DNA from: Lachnospiraceae bacterium
GTDB taxonomy: Bacteria; Bacillota; Clostridia; Lachnospirales; Lachnospiraceae
Direction: 5' to 3'
DNA length: 64,000 nt
Assembly (NCBI GenBank): GCA_016290615.1
Contig: JAEEUS010000008.1
Coordinates: 1 to 64,000 of the forward strand
Positions 39,407 through 48,556 of this stretch are shown here, piece after piece. The notes below the pieces were generated by a model. That model was not told where the DNA came from. It did not search any database and was given only the letters and a program-made list of their open reading frames with translations. Both the position numbers and the translations under genes were made by a program. Position 1 is the first letter of the stretch. Each line of letters starts with the position of its first letter.

Positions 39407-40513
39407 TCACACCGTTATGCCCTTTGATCTTAAAAAGGCATCGATCCTCTCATATCTTTCGTTCATCGCATTATGCGCCCCGTCAGGTATCCAGCTGCCG
39501 TTGTGATGGTGAAGCGTATAGCTTATATCAGTTCTGTATACTATTCCCGTATCAAAGCTTTTTCCCGTCAGTACTTCAAAGGGATATACGGTAATGTCAT
39601 CCACGAACTGGAAGCTGCCGTTCTTCTTAAGTCCGTGCTTTTCTATTACCTGTGTGAAACGTACGGGACATGTGGAATTATCCCAGCTTCCGTCTTCTTT
39701 TAGATACGGTCTGTTTCTATAGCTGTCTGCTATCTCCTTCATGATGGGATGAGACTGTCTTGCTCCCATTCCCGAGCCGCATTCGATGCGATCGAGGGAT
39801 TCAAAGCTCATATATGCATCGTTGTAGATAAGATCATCGATGGGACGAAGCATCTCAACATCAAGGTCCATATATATTCCGCCGTATTTATACAGCAGGT
39901 CTGCTCTTGCATAGTCAGATGCAAAGGACCAGTTCCCATCCGCTATGGCCTGTTCAAAGAAAAGGCACTCATCGCTTTTATATGTATTTAGATCCCAGAT
40001 CTTTATCTCAAAATCAGGCGCGTATCTTTTCCATGATTCAAGGCATCTTTTATAAAGCTCAGGCATGGGTTCACCCGAAAACCATATCCCGTGTATGATC
40101 TTAGGTATCTTTGGCGTATCATTTTTCCGGTAGTTTTGCGGCGGTCTGTCAGCCGATAAAAGCTCCATATCCTCATACAGGGATTCAAGATATATGGAGG
40201 GAACAGCTTCGATCAATGAAAGTTTCTGATCCATGCGTATCTGAGCAAGTATCTCCTCATAACCTGTAACGGCAATGATGATTATCGTGTTATCCTTATC
40301 CATCATCGCAAGTCTGTCTTTTCCTATCCTGTCATAAGATGTGCCTTCAATGACAACATCACTTAATCCCGGGACATCAACAAAGCCCTTAAGATTTTTT
40401 ATAAGGCCGCTCTTTAGCAAAAAAGGGCAGGTAATGTTCTTAAAGTGCTTACCGCTGCCCCAGCATATGATATCTTTAGTTTTCAGTGTCTCAAAATATT
40501 CTCTGATAGTCAT
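39407..40513 (-). CDS. GT32-like glycosyltransferase (DXD sugar-binding region)
   Basis: 368 aa; IPKIIHGIWFSGEPMPELYKRCLESWKRYAPDFEIKIWD and ASDYARADLLYKYGGIYMDLDVEML. Confidence 0.92.
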   Translation of the reverse strand: MTIREYFETLKTKDIICWGSGKHFKNITCPFLLKSGLIKNLKGFVDVPGLSDVVIEGTSYDRIGKDRLAMMDKDNTIIIIAVTGYEEILAQIRMDQKLSLIEAVPSIYLESLYEDMELLSADRPPQNYRKNDTPKIPKIIHGIWFSGEPMPELYKRCLESWKRYAPDFEIKIWDLNTYKSDECLFFEQAIADGNWSFASDYARADLLYKYGGIYMDLDVEMLRPIDDLIYNDAYMSFESLDRIECGSGMGARQSHPIMKEIADSYRNRPYLKEDGSWDNSTCPVRFTQVIEKHGLKKNGSFQFVDDITVYPFEVLTGKSFDTGIVYRTDISYTLHHHNGSWIPDGAHNAMNERYERIDAFLRSKGITV

Positions 40514-40555
40514 TTATCAAATCGGTTTTAATATCTATATAGGAATATGCGATCA

Positions 40556-41047
40556 TCAGATATCATACAGATAAGAGATCATCTCATAATCCTTTCCTCC
40601 CCAGTTATGGGTATTTGTCCTGTACTGCTTGCCGCCGTTTTTCTCATAGAATCTTCTTGATTCGTGATTCTCCTTAAGGCACCAAATGATCATTTTCTTT
40701 CTGCCGTCTTGTTTGAAGCGTGTTTTGGCTTCATCAAGCAGTATCTTTCCTATGCCGTTATTTCTCTGACTGTATCTGACATATAAGGCGATTATCTCGC
40801 AATCCGCGTCTTTATCATCCATCTTTTCAAGCCATGCACAGCCGACAACCTCATTGTCATCACAGGCAACTATGTACTTATCATATCTTTTTTCTTCAAT
40901 CTCATATCTTTTATCCACATCAAGAGAATCAAGATAATCATCTTCGATTATCCCGCGATATGCCTTTTTCCAGTCTTCAACAATGATCTGTGTGATCTGT
41001 CTTGTATCCTCTTTTATCGCATTTCTTAAAGTGATATCGTTTTTCAT
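40556..41047 (-). CDS. GNAT family N-acetyltransferase
   Basis: 163 aa; LYVRYSQRNNGIGKILLDEAKTRF, ESRRFYEKNGGKQYRTNTHNWGGKDYEMISYLY. Confidence 0.9.
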   Translation of the reverse strand: MKNDITLRNAIKEDTRQITQIIVEDWKKAYRGIIEDDYLDSLDVDKRYEIEEKRYDKYIVACDDNEVVGCAWLEKMDDKDADCEIIALYVRYSQRNNGIGKILLDEAKTRFKQDGRKKMIIWCLKENHESRRFYEKNGGKQYRTNTHNWGGKDYEMISYLYDI

Positions 41048-41073
41048 TTAAAGCCTCCGTGGAATGGATCGTC

Positions 41074-41562
41074 TCATTCCCTGCTGTTTTTAATATATTC
41101 TTCAAGCTCTTCATCAGTCAGTTTCAGATACTGTATTATCATATCACCTTCATCAGCAACGATTCTCCCGCCTATGAAGGTATATGATATCGGGTTATCC
41201 TTTTGCGTATCTTCGCTCAAATAGAAATTGAGCTTGTCATAAGTATATTCTGTTTTTTCTCCATCCAGTTCAAAGTATGCAGTCCCGTCATCATTAACGA
41301 TAAGATAACCCTGGTTTTCTATATCGCGCAATTTGAGCATTTCTTCATATGTTTCACCGTCCTTGGTGATTCCGACTCTCTTATAGTATCCGGGCTGTAC
41401 TTTTCCTATCGTAGGATCATTCTCCCATTCAACCATCGGACTGACCATCACAGTCTCGACAGTACTCTCTTCTCTTTCGCAAGCAGTCAATACAGAGCAC
41501 ATGACAAGGACCACGATTGACGTCATCATTATCTTTTTTATAAATTTTTTTGCGTGGTTCAT
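41074..41562 (-). CDS. Putative lipoprotein
   Basis: 162 aa; signal peptide with lipobox VLMCSVLTACERE. Confidence 0.75.
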   Translation of the reverse strand: MNHAKKFIKKIMMTSIVVLVMCSVLTACEREESTVETVMVSPMVEWENDPTIGKVQPGYYKRVGITKDGETYEEMLKLRDIENQGYLIVNDDGTAYFELDGEKTEYTYDKLNFYLSEDTQKDNPISYTFIGGRIVADEGDMIIQYLKLTDEELEEYIKNSRE

Positions 41563-41594
41563 TTAGCTTTATCTTTCCAGTCTTTATAAATTTG

Positions 41595-41939
41595 TCATTC
41601 TATTCCATACTCGGAAATGACTTCAATCTTTCCAACGATATGAAGGTTGAACTCGTCCAGTTCCTCTGCAGGCACCCACAGTTCCCTGTGATAGTCAGCG
41701 CCTACCACATGAGGCTCGTATTTTTTTAAGAAGTCATCCTCAACCTCAAACCTTGTCACATATCCCTTATGATCATCGTTGTATTTGACGTTCCAGTTTT
41801 TCGCGATCTCATCAGCGTATTTCTCGTTTAGTACCGGATAAAAGATCGGCTGTTCAGGAAGTCTGGGCGGAAATGCTTTATATCCGCTGTCCTCAATAAG
41901 TTTTAGTTCTTTTGTTCCTACCGGTCTGTATAATATCAT
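41595..41939 (-). CDS. Small conserved protein of the type often annotated 'ADP-ribosylation/crystallin J1'
   Basis: 114 aa; LYRPVGTKELKLIEDSGYKAFPPRLPEQPIFYPVLNEKYADEIAKNWN...ELWVPAEELDEFNLHIVGKIEV, recalled family pattern. Confidence 0.7.
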   Translation of the reverse strand: MILYRPVGTKELKLIEDSGYKAFPPRLPEQPIFYPVLNEKYADEIAKNWNVKYNDDHKGYVTRFEVEDDFLKKYEPHVVGADYHRELWVPAEELDEFNLHIVGKIEVISEYGIE

Positions 41940-41948
41940 AACTAGTCC

Positions 41949-42308
41949 TCATTTCATATAGAATTCTCTGCTCACGGGATACAGTTCAAGTTCCCATGAT
42001 TCAAAAGGGGGTTCAACTGTATATTCTCTGTCAAAATATGAACGGATATACTGAGCTGCCCTCTGTTCGCTGTGTTTGTAATTTATAACACTTCCTGCAG
42101 CATCCAGTTCAAGATTATTCATAAATATGGCAAATGCCTGTTCTGCAAAACTGCTCTCTTCCTTAAGGACATCTCCTGTATAGTCTGCGTCCTTATACAG
42201 GTCTCCTCTTGCAAAGGTCATGGCAAACTGCCTTACAGCACCTGATACGTAAGTGCTAAGTTTTTTCTTTTCATCCTTTGTATCTTTTTTCCTGTCAAAT
42301 AATCCCAT
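41949..42308 (-). CDS. Hypothetical protein (~119 aa)
   Basis: ORF from ATG at 42308 with SD GAGAGGAAAG; no family recognised. Confidence 0.65.
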   Translation of the reverse strand: MGLFDRKKDTKDEKKKLSTYVSGAVRQFAMTFARGDLYKDADYTGDVLKEESSFAEQAFAIFMNNLELDAAGSVINYKHSEQRAAQYIRSYFDREYTVEPPFESWELELYPVSREFYMK

Positions 42309-42334
42309 TTTCTTTCCTCTCATAACAGCACTTC

Positions 42335-42748
42335 TTAGAACGGCGGTTCATTGCCTGTCAAAAAATATCGCAGGATCCAGTAGACGTTAGTTCCTTCCAT
42401 GAACATGAATACGTATATCATGCACAGCACAAACATGATCACATGTATGATCACAGCGATGATAAAAAGTATCTTTGATCCTTTGAATTTATCATATTTT
42501 CTCTTCTCGATAAAGATAAGCACTGCCGCCTTTAATACCATGAAGAGACACTCGTAACATCCTGCTCCGAATCTGTACACCCTAGAACTCTCAAGTTCCC
42601 CGAACCAGTCCTCGTAGTCTGTTATATCAAACCCCACAACATTGATGATAAGCCTTCTTAACACGCTCACAAACAGGATGAACAGTACAATATCGATTAA
42701 TATCATAATGACAGATGCAATGACCTGACGCGTTTTGTTTTCTTTCAT
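42335..42748 (-). CDS. Small integral membrane protein
   Basis: 137 aa; three to four hydrophobic segments. Confidence 0.65.
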   Translation of the reverse strand: MKENKTRQVIASVIMILIDIVLFILFVSVLRRLIINVVGFDITDYEDWFGELESSRVYRFGAGCYECLFMVLKAAVLIFIEKRKYDKFKGSKILFIIAVIIHVIMFVLCMIYVFMFMEGTNVYWILRYFLTGNEPPF

Positions 42749-42793
42749 TGTTTTATACCGGCATTTCCTTTTTTTTAAACGAAAATTTATCCT

Positions 42794-43246
42794 TCACTGT
42801 TTTTTACTTTCAAATCTTTTAAAAAGCCATACAGCCCTTATTATCGAATTGCATAATAAAACAACCAGTAACAAAAGATCCAATGTGATCACGATGATAT
42901 ATGAGATCGTTCCCATTGTATATCCTGCTGTCATATCCAAAAGCTGACCTGTTAACCAGATACATAAGGCAGCGATCGGTACAATGCACACTGCCGCTAT
43001 AATGATTTCAAAAAGGCCGAATCTTAATCTGTATCTGCCACTGTTTCTCTTTGTAAAGACATGCTCTATATAAGATGATGACCCTTTTCCCGCAAACGTA
43101 CAGACAGATACCGAATAGCTGTCACCAAGTCTCCCCTTACTGCTCTTTTTTATCGTAGTGGGAAATGACTTTTCAAGTAACAGGATTATTGATATTGTGA
43201 TAGCCGCCATCAAAAGAGGAGAGGCGTAAAAAAGCACATATTCCAT
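42794..43246 (-). CDS. Small integral membrane protein
   Basis: 150 aa; three hydrophobic segments. Confidence 0.65.
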   Translation of the reverse strand: MEYVLFYASPLLMAAITISIILLLEKSFPTTIKKSSKGRLGDSYSVSVCTFAGKGSSSYIEHVFTKRNSGRYRLRFGLFEIIIAAVCIVPIAALCIWLTGQLLDMTAGYTMGTISYIIVITLDLLLLVVLLCNSIIRAVWLFKRFESKKQ

Positions 43247-43273
43247 AAGATGAATTATTCCCCAAATCTTAAC

Positions 43274-43966
43274 TCATACACCGGCTTGACTGAACGGACA
43301 TCTGTTTCCTATACACTGGTTATTTAGTTCATGATGGCTGCATGTGATCTTTTGCTTATGCATGCTTATTCCAAAATGCTCATTCACAAAATCTATCGCT
43401 GCAAGTATCGCCAGGTATGAATCTCTCTTGCAGCATCTGGGCCCGCCTATCTTACCGATCTCTAAGAGAGCCCTGGAAGTCATAAGATTGGATAATCCCC
43501 ACGATTCACCTGATAGCGGAGTTGCCTTCGTGATAATCGAAACAAACATGCCGGTGCTTATGCCTGCACCGCATGCTCCCCAGAATCCGCAGGCTCCTCC
43601 CGGGACGCTCTTTCCCCTAGACTGCATTTCCAGAAGCGCTTCTTTAAGATCTATTTCGCCACCCGCATTTTTATATGCCGCAAGGAGTGCCGATCCCACC
43701 ATAACATGATGCTCTGGTCCGTGCATATGGCAAAAGGGTTTATCCATCATCATCTTAATAATTTCTATCGGATCCGCAGACTCTGTACTCAGACACAGTC
43801 CGATGATCGTATCGATTCCCTTTGTGTGGCATTCATCACATACATAATGACCGTTCACACATCTGGTCCTGCTGTTTTCTTTTTTATGGCAGATAGCGCA
43901 CTCCATCTCTGTATCCTTTTCAAGATATTCAAGAGGCGCCTTGCAGATAATACATTCGTCATTCAT
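43274..43966 (-). CDS. Cysteine-rich DUF5714-like protein
   Basis: 230 aa; CIICKAPL..CAICHKK..CDECH, VPGGACGFWGACGAGISTGMF, C-terminal CSHHELNNQCIGNRCPFS. Confidence 0.72.
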   Translation of the reverse strand: MNDECIICKAPLEYLEKDTEMECAICHKKENSRTRCVNGHYVCDECHTKGIDTIIGLCLSTESADPIEIIKMMMDKPFCHMHGPEHHVMVGSALLAAYKNAGGEIDLKEALLEMQSRGKSVPGGACGFWGACGAGISTGMFVSIITKATPLSGESWGLSNLMTSRALLEIGKIGGPRCCKRDSYLAILAAIDFVNEHFGISMHKQKITCSHHELNNQCIGNRCPFSQAGV

Positions 43967-44009
43967 TGCACATCGTTCCCCTAAATGATCATAAAAATCC
44001 CCCTGCAGA

Positions 44010-44969
44010 TCATATCAGAGAAGTTCTCTGTATGATCCACTCATCTATCCTGCGCACAACACTGGTGGTATAGGCATTAAATGATTTAAGCCAGAACCCG
44101 CTGCCTGACGGATTGATGCTTTCAAAATCCACGCCAAGTCTGGTATATCCCTCGGTTTTCAGGGTGCTGATAACATAATTAAGCAGGTTTTTATATACAC
44201 CCCTGCCTCTGTGTTGTGGCTTGCAGTATGCCCCCGTAATATGACGGTAATGATCACCTGATGCGATGAAGGTTTCACCCTGATCAGACACTTCCAGATA
44301 GGCACATAGCTTACCGTCTGTCTTTGCTGCAAAGAAACGTTCCTTATTCCTTTTTGAGAAATCCAGAAACTCTTCGAGTTCAACCGGTTTACGGTTCATG
44401 AAAAAGGGGCTTGAGCAGTAATGTTCATTAAGTGCCAGATATAGCGGATAAACATCTGAATAATCTTCCTTTGGCAATTCAAAAAACTCATATCCGCTGC
44501 ATACAGCGCAATCGAATGTTTCCATCACACGAACGGCATCGATACACCTCATGCCGAATCCGTATCTGAAAAGCTGATTTTTTGCTTCCTCATCGTGTTC
44601 ATATAAACAGATGGAATGTGACAGCGCCCCGGCTCTTACCCACTTTTTTGCAGCTTCCTGATACAATGCTGCATAAATCCTGCCGTGGTTTTCACAAACT
44701 GCACCATTCGCACCCATTGGCGAAAAAACGCCTCTCACATCAGTGGAGCGAAAAGCATTCTCAAATGGTTCAACACTGCAAAGAAATCCGACCATTTTTC
44801 CGCCTTCGAATGCTGCAACTCCCAATCCGTTTTCACATAATTGTTTCAGTATCGGAATGACTGATATTTTAGACAGCTCATGAGTAAATGCTCTCTCATG
44901 ATCGTATGCATTAAGGGCAATGCCCGTTGCTTCCTCTATATGTCTTTGTTCAAAGTCCTGAATTATCAT
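44010..44969 (-). CDS. GNAT family N-acetyltransferase (long form)
   Basis: 319 aa; ITGAYCKPQHRGRGVYKNLLNYVISTLKTEGYTRLGVDFESINPSGSGFWLKSF. Confidence 0.85.
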   Translation of the reverse strand: MIIQDFEQRHIEEATGIALNAYDHERAFTHELSKISVIPILKQLCENGLGVAAFEGGKMVGFLCSVEPFENAFRSTDVRGVFSPMGANGAVCENHGRIYAALYQEAAKKWVRAGALSHSICLYEHDEEAKNQLFRYGFGMRCIDAVRVMETFDCAVCSGYEFFELPKEDYSDVYPLYLALNEHYCSSPFFMNRKPVELEEFLDFSKRNKERFFAAKTDGKLCAYLEVSDQGETFIASGDHYRHITGAYCKPQHRGRGVYKNLLNYVISTLKTEGYTRLGVDFESINPSGSGFWLKSFNAYTTSVVRRIDEWIIQRTSLI

Positions 44970-45033
44970 TTATACCTTTCTGCAAATACCGATCGTCGAT
45001 CCGGCATGTCGGCAAAGCCGGTTTTTTTCTGTC

Positions 45034-45549
45034 TTATACCTCTAAACATTTCTGCATCAATATGGCATCTTTATACATACCATTTACGTAAAAATAGTCT
45101 TTATAGATTCCCATGTCGGTGAAACCCATTTTATGGTACAGATTAATGCCTCTTGCATTATCAGAGATTACTTCAAGTTCTATAACCTTGATCTTCATCT
45201 CCTTAGCTTTCTCGATTATTCTTTTAAGCATTTCTGTCCCTATTCCCTGATTCCAGTAATCTTTTTTTACCGATATCGAGAATTTAGCCCTGTGGCGCAT
45301 TCTTGCCGGATAATATCCTTCTAATTCTGCTCTCGCAATGATCTGTTCGTTATCAAGAGCTATCAGAATAACACTGTTTTCTGAGTCCTTACTCATAGCC
45401 AGTTTTCGCTTTACGCCTTCAATTGGAACTCTGAATTCATTTTCTCCATGGATCAGATTATCAGATTCTCCGCCCACCTGATTCAGATACGTGATCATCA
45501 TCTGGGCATCATCCTCAACTGCTTCTCTGATCATATATGTATTATTCAT
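45034..45549 (-). CDS. GNAT family N-acetyltransferase
   Basis: 171 aa; ISVKKDYWNQGIGTEMLKRIIEKAKEMKIKVIELEVISDNARGINLYHKMGFTDMG. Confidence 0.92.
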   Translation of the reverse strand: MNNTYMIREAVEDDAQMMITYLNQVGGESDNLIHGENEFRVPIEGVKRKLAMSKDSENSVILIALDNEQIIARAELEGYYPARMRHRAKFSISVKKDYWNQGIGTEMLKRIIEKAKEMKIKVIELEVISDNARGINLYHKMGFTDMGIYKDYFYVNGMYKDAILMQKCLEV

Positions 45550-45620
45550 ATACTCTCTCCTCTCCTATATGCTGACAAATACTCCAATACTACAGTTTCC
45601 TGTAAATCTTAAGACCGTTG

Positions 45621-46208
45621 TCACTTATAACAAAGGCTGTACCTTGTAACACCGTTATCTGCTGTGACCGTATTATATAGCTCACAGCCAAAGTGCTGAT
45701 ACATTTCTGCATATTCTTTCATATCTGTATCAAACAAAAGCGGTATTCCAAGCTCAACAGACATGTTCTTTGCATATTCGATCAGTTCGTTTGCTACTCC
45801 CTTCCCCTGGTGTTTCTTATCAACACATACCATGAGAGCATCTATATGGCGGTTCTTTGCATACTTCTCATTCGATTTTGAGATCTGACCCGCAAAATGT
45901 ACAAGACTCTTTAGTCTTGAAAACCTTATGGCAGTGAGCATTCTAAAAAGCATCCTTATCTGTGGAAGCTTCTTTGCATTACCCGAATCCTCAAGTCCTA
46001 TAAATCCGCTAAGATCTTCATTTGCATACAGTTCGCCTGCCTGATATACATAGTCCACATACAATGCCATGTACTTCATGACATCTTCCCGACGTTCCTT
46101 GGCAGATCCCCAGTTATGAAACAGTTCATTTGTTACAAATGCTTCTCCGACAAGGACACGTATCTTTTCAAGCTGTTCTTCAGTTATATTTTCAACCCTG
46201 CTGATCAT
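45621..46208 (-). CDS. GNAT family N-acetyltransferase
   Basis: 195 aa; MVCVDKKHQGKGVANELIEYAKNMSVELGIPLLFDTDMKEYAEMYQHFGCEL. Confidence 0.85.
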   Translation of the reverse strand: MISRVENITEEQLEKIRVLVGEAFVTNELFHNWGSAKERREDVMKYMALYVDYVYQAGELYANEDLSGFIGLEDSGNAKKLPQIRMLFRMLTAIRFSRLKSLVHFAGQISKSNEKYAKNRHIDALMVCVDKKHQGKGVANELIEYAKNMSVELGIPLLFDTDMKEYAEMYQHFGCELYNTVTADNGVTRYSLCYK

Positions 46209-46293
46209 TTATTTCTCCTGATGATTAGTTATAAGGATAACCTCATATATCTGCTTCTTTCTCCAAGTCCGCAGTCGTACAAAACTTAAATAA

Positions 46294-46875
46294 TCAAAAT
46301 TCTATGATCCTTTTCCAGTACTGAATGAGAGTCTCACGGATCTTTTTTGCGCTCGTATTTTTCCTGTTCTTTCCGTCATGGCTTTGAATTATAGCCTCTG
46401 ATCCTTTTATAAGGATCCTTGAAAGAGTTTCAGGCTCGGCATCGATAAGACTCTTTATTGAGCCTTCCTTAAGCAGTCTTAAAAGAGCATGAGCCAGAGG
46501 ATTGATCATCGATTCAATGGTCATGTCATGCAAAGCACTCTTTAGAGTCCAGTGAAGCTTATCAGCCTGAAGCACCTCAAAATATGTTTCCGTGCTCTTT
46601 GCAAATTCGTTAAAGAATCCATCGATTATCTGCTCGATCGACAGAGTATCATCTTCAAGGATTGTTTTTACACGCAGTGAATAATCTTTAAGAAACTCTT
46701 CGACCACCGCTTCAAACAGTATTTCCTTTGACGGAAAAAAATGGTAAAAGCTTCCCGTGACGATATCTGCTTCTTCCAGTATCATCTTCACAGAGGTTTT
46801 CTCATATCCGTTTTCAAAGAAAACCTTTGTGGCAGCTTTTAGAATTACTTCTCTTGTTTCACCTCTTTTGGCCAT
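46294..46875 (-). CDS. TetR/AcrR family transcriptional regulator
   Basis: 193 aa; TREVILKAATKVFFENGYEKTSVKMILEEADIVTGSFYHFFPSKEILFEAVVEEF. Confidence 0.93.
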   Translation of the reverse strand: MAKRGETREVILKAATKVFFENGYEKTSVKMILEEADIVTGSFYHFFPSKEILFEAVVEEFLKDYSLRVKTILEDDTLSIEQIIDGFFNEFAKSTETYFEVLQADKLHWTLKSALHDMTIESMINPLAHALLRLLKEGSIKSLIDAEPETLSRILIKGSEAIIQSHDGKNRKNTSAKKIRETLIQYWKRIIEF

Positions 46876-47720
46876 ATCTCACTTTCCTTTGTAAGGTCAT
46901 TAACTGTTATATAAGGGTTCTTGTACAGCTTGCGCTTTTTAGGAAGTCCCATGATCTTAACAAGCGGCGTCCTTGAATCTGAAGCATCAAGCAGTTTCCT
47001 GTCTCCCTGTGTGATCTCATATCCTATCGCACGTTTGGGGCATGATACTACACATGCCATGCAGTTTGCACAGTGATGTTTAAATGTCGGCTCCCCCTCT
47101 TCCAGGACTATGTTATTACAGGGACACACTTTAGAGCATAATCCGCAGGATATGCAATCCTCATTTACCGTAAAGGGATTATCCGCGTATTTTTGAAGCT
47201 CAAGATAGGGCGTCATGACTCGTTCTCTTCTTCTCTTTATAAACCTGCTTGCCCTTGGATAGTCTCTTTCAGTCTTTTTTGATATATCCTCTGCTATTAT
47301 CTTAAGCTTTTTCTCAGTTTTTGGTACCCGCAGCTTTGGTGAAGGCATGGGCGGATATACGATAACATAGTTTGCTACGCTGTTTACGATGTTTCCGTAG
47401 TTTAGTCTGATGCCTTTTGAAGCAAGTATCTCGGCAAGTCTTTCACATGCAATGCCGCATATAAAGCTTGGCATGGCAACAGCAAAAACGTAGGCACTTG
47501 GGTTTATATCCAGTTTCTCTACAAAAGAGACTGCAGGTGCCGGCATCGTCCAGTGATATACCGGGAAAACAAATCCTACGATCTCGCAATCCTTTGCAGA
47601 GTACTTATTCGGATCAGACCTCATGGAAACGAGCTGGGCTTCCCCGAGACTTTGCGCTATCACACGTGCAGCACGCATGCTGTTACCGGTTCCTGTGAAA
47701 TAATATATCCTGGCTTTCAT
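46845..47720 (-). CDS. EFR1-type ferrodoxin: flavodoxin-like domain plus two 4Fe-4S clusters; start corrected from 47789
   Basis: MKARIYYFTGTGNSMRAARVIAQ; CISCGLCSKVCPCNNI and CANCMACVVSCPKRAI; SD GGGAGGG before ATG at 47720. Confidence 0.92.
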   Translation of the reverse strand: MKARIYYFTGTGNSMRAARVIAQSLGEAQLVSMRSDPNKYSAKDCEIVGFVFPVYHWTMPAPAVSFVEKLDINPSAYVFAVAMPSFICGIACERLAEILASKGIRLNYGNIVNSVANYVIVYPPMPSPKLRVPKTEKKLKIIAEDISKKTERDYPRASRFIKRRRERVMTPYLELQKYADNPFTVNEDCISCGLCSKVCPCNNIVLEEGEPTFKHHCANCMACVVSCPKRAIGYEITQGDRKLLDASDSRTPLVKIMGLPKKRKLYKNPYITVNDLTKESEIWPKEVKQEK

Positions 47721-47740
47721 ATCATGGCCCTCCCTTAAAA

Positions 47741-47755
47741 TAGAATATCGTTCTA
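47741..47755. promoter_or_regulatory. Operator copy 1 (TAGAACGATATTCTA), overlapping predicted transcription start of EFR1-tetR
   Basis: AAAATAGAA-TATCG-TTCTATTTT: perfect 9-bp arms in this copy. Confidence 0.75.
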
Positions 47756-47760
47756 TTTTT

Positions 47761-47789
47761 AGGTTAGCATGAGTGAAAGTCTGCGTCAA
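47761..47789 (-). promoter_or_regulatory. Sigma70 promoter of EFR1-tetR operon
   Basis: TTGACG - 17 nt - TAACCT on minus strand, bracketed by the two operator copies. Confidence 0.75.
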
Positions 47790-47797
47790 TACTTTTT

Positions 47798-47812
47798 TAG
47801 AATATCGTTCTA
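47798..47812. promoter_or_regulatory. Operator copy 2 (TAGAACGATATTCTA), just upstream of the -35
   Basis: Exact 15-nt repeat of copy 1. Confidence 0.75.
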
Positions 47813-47827
47813 TTTTTTAACCTGTCA

Positions 47828-48514
47828 TCAGACAGCTTTAAATATCAGATGATTGAAAAATGCGATCTTTTTAAATTCCTCCATGGAACTTGCTTTGCTT
47901 TCAAGCTCAAGCATCGGTTCATACCATTCATCTGTATATTTGATCTCATTATTTGAAGACAGCCCGAAGAATGCCCTTATCCCGTATGTATCAGTCAGTT
48001 TCATGTTCTCAGATAATGTTTCGACAAGCCACTCATTGCTGTAAACGCTTCTGTCTCCGAACATGCTGTCCTCTTTAACATCATTTAAAAGATCAAGTGC
48101 CGCTTTGGGATCGTTGCCAAGAACCGCACTTCCCATGACTCTTCCGCACAGATTATGCTTTATCACGGAAAGAATTCCCTGCGGCTTTAATACTCTTACA
48201 AGCTGATCAAGTATCTCTTCTCTGTTTTTGACATATTCCAAAACATTGTGGCAGAGAACAACATCAAATTGATCATCCGGTATAGTCTTTAGATAATCAA
48301 TTCCCTGTGTGATCAGGGTATAATCATTCTCTTTTACCCTAAGGCTGTACATCTCTTCATTAGGCTCCAAGGCTGTAACTTCATGATCTTTGGCATAATG
48401 ATTCGCTGTAATACAGAATCCTGCTCCGAAATCCAGGATTTTCTTTTCTTTCTCAATATTTAGCTGTATGTATATCTGATCATAGAACATCCTTCCCCAG
48501 GGCTGTTCTACCAT
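47828..48514 (-). CDS. Class I SAM-dependent methyltransferase
   Basis: 228 aa; KKILDFGAGFCITANHYAKDHEVTALEPNEEM, FDVVLCHNVLEYV. Confidence 0.9.
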   Translation of the reverse strand: MVEQPWGRMFYDQIYIQLNIEKEKKILDFGAGFCITANHYAKDHEVTALEPNEEMYSLRVKENDYTLITQGIDYLKTIPDDQFDVVLCHNVLEYVKNREEILDQLVRVLKPQGILSVIKHNLCGRVMGSAVLGNDPKAALDLLNDVKEDSMFGDRSVYSNEWLVETLSENMKLTDTYGIRAFFGLSSNNEIKYTDEWYEPMLELESKASSMEEFKKIAFFNHLIFKAV

Positions 48515-48556
48515 CTTTCTGTAATCCGTTATTGTTCCCGTTGTTTTACTCCTCCC

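Noticed and set aside
43274-43966. Possible methyltransferase
   Set aside because: No SAM-binding glycine motif; Cys-rich DUF5714-like call preferred.
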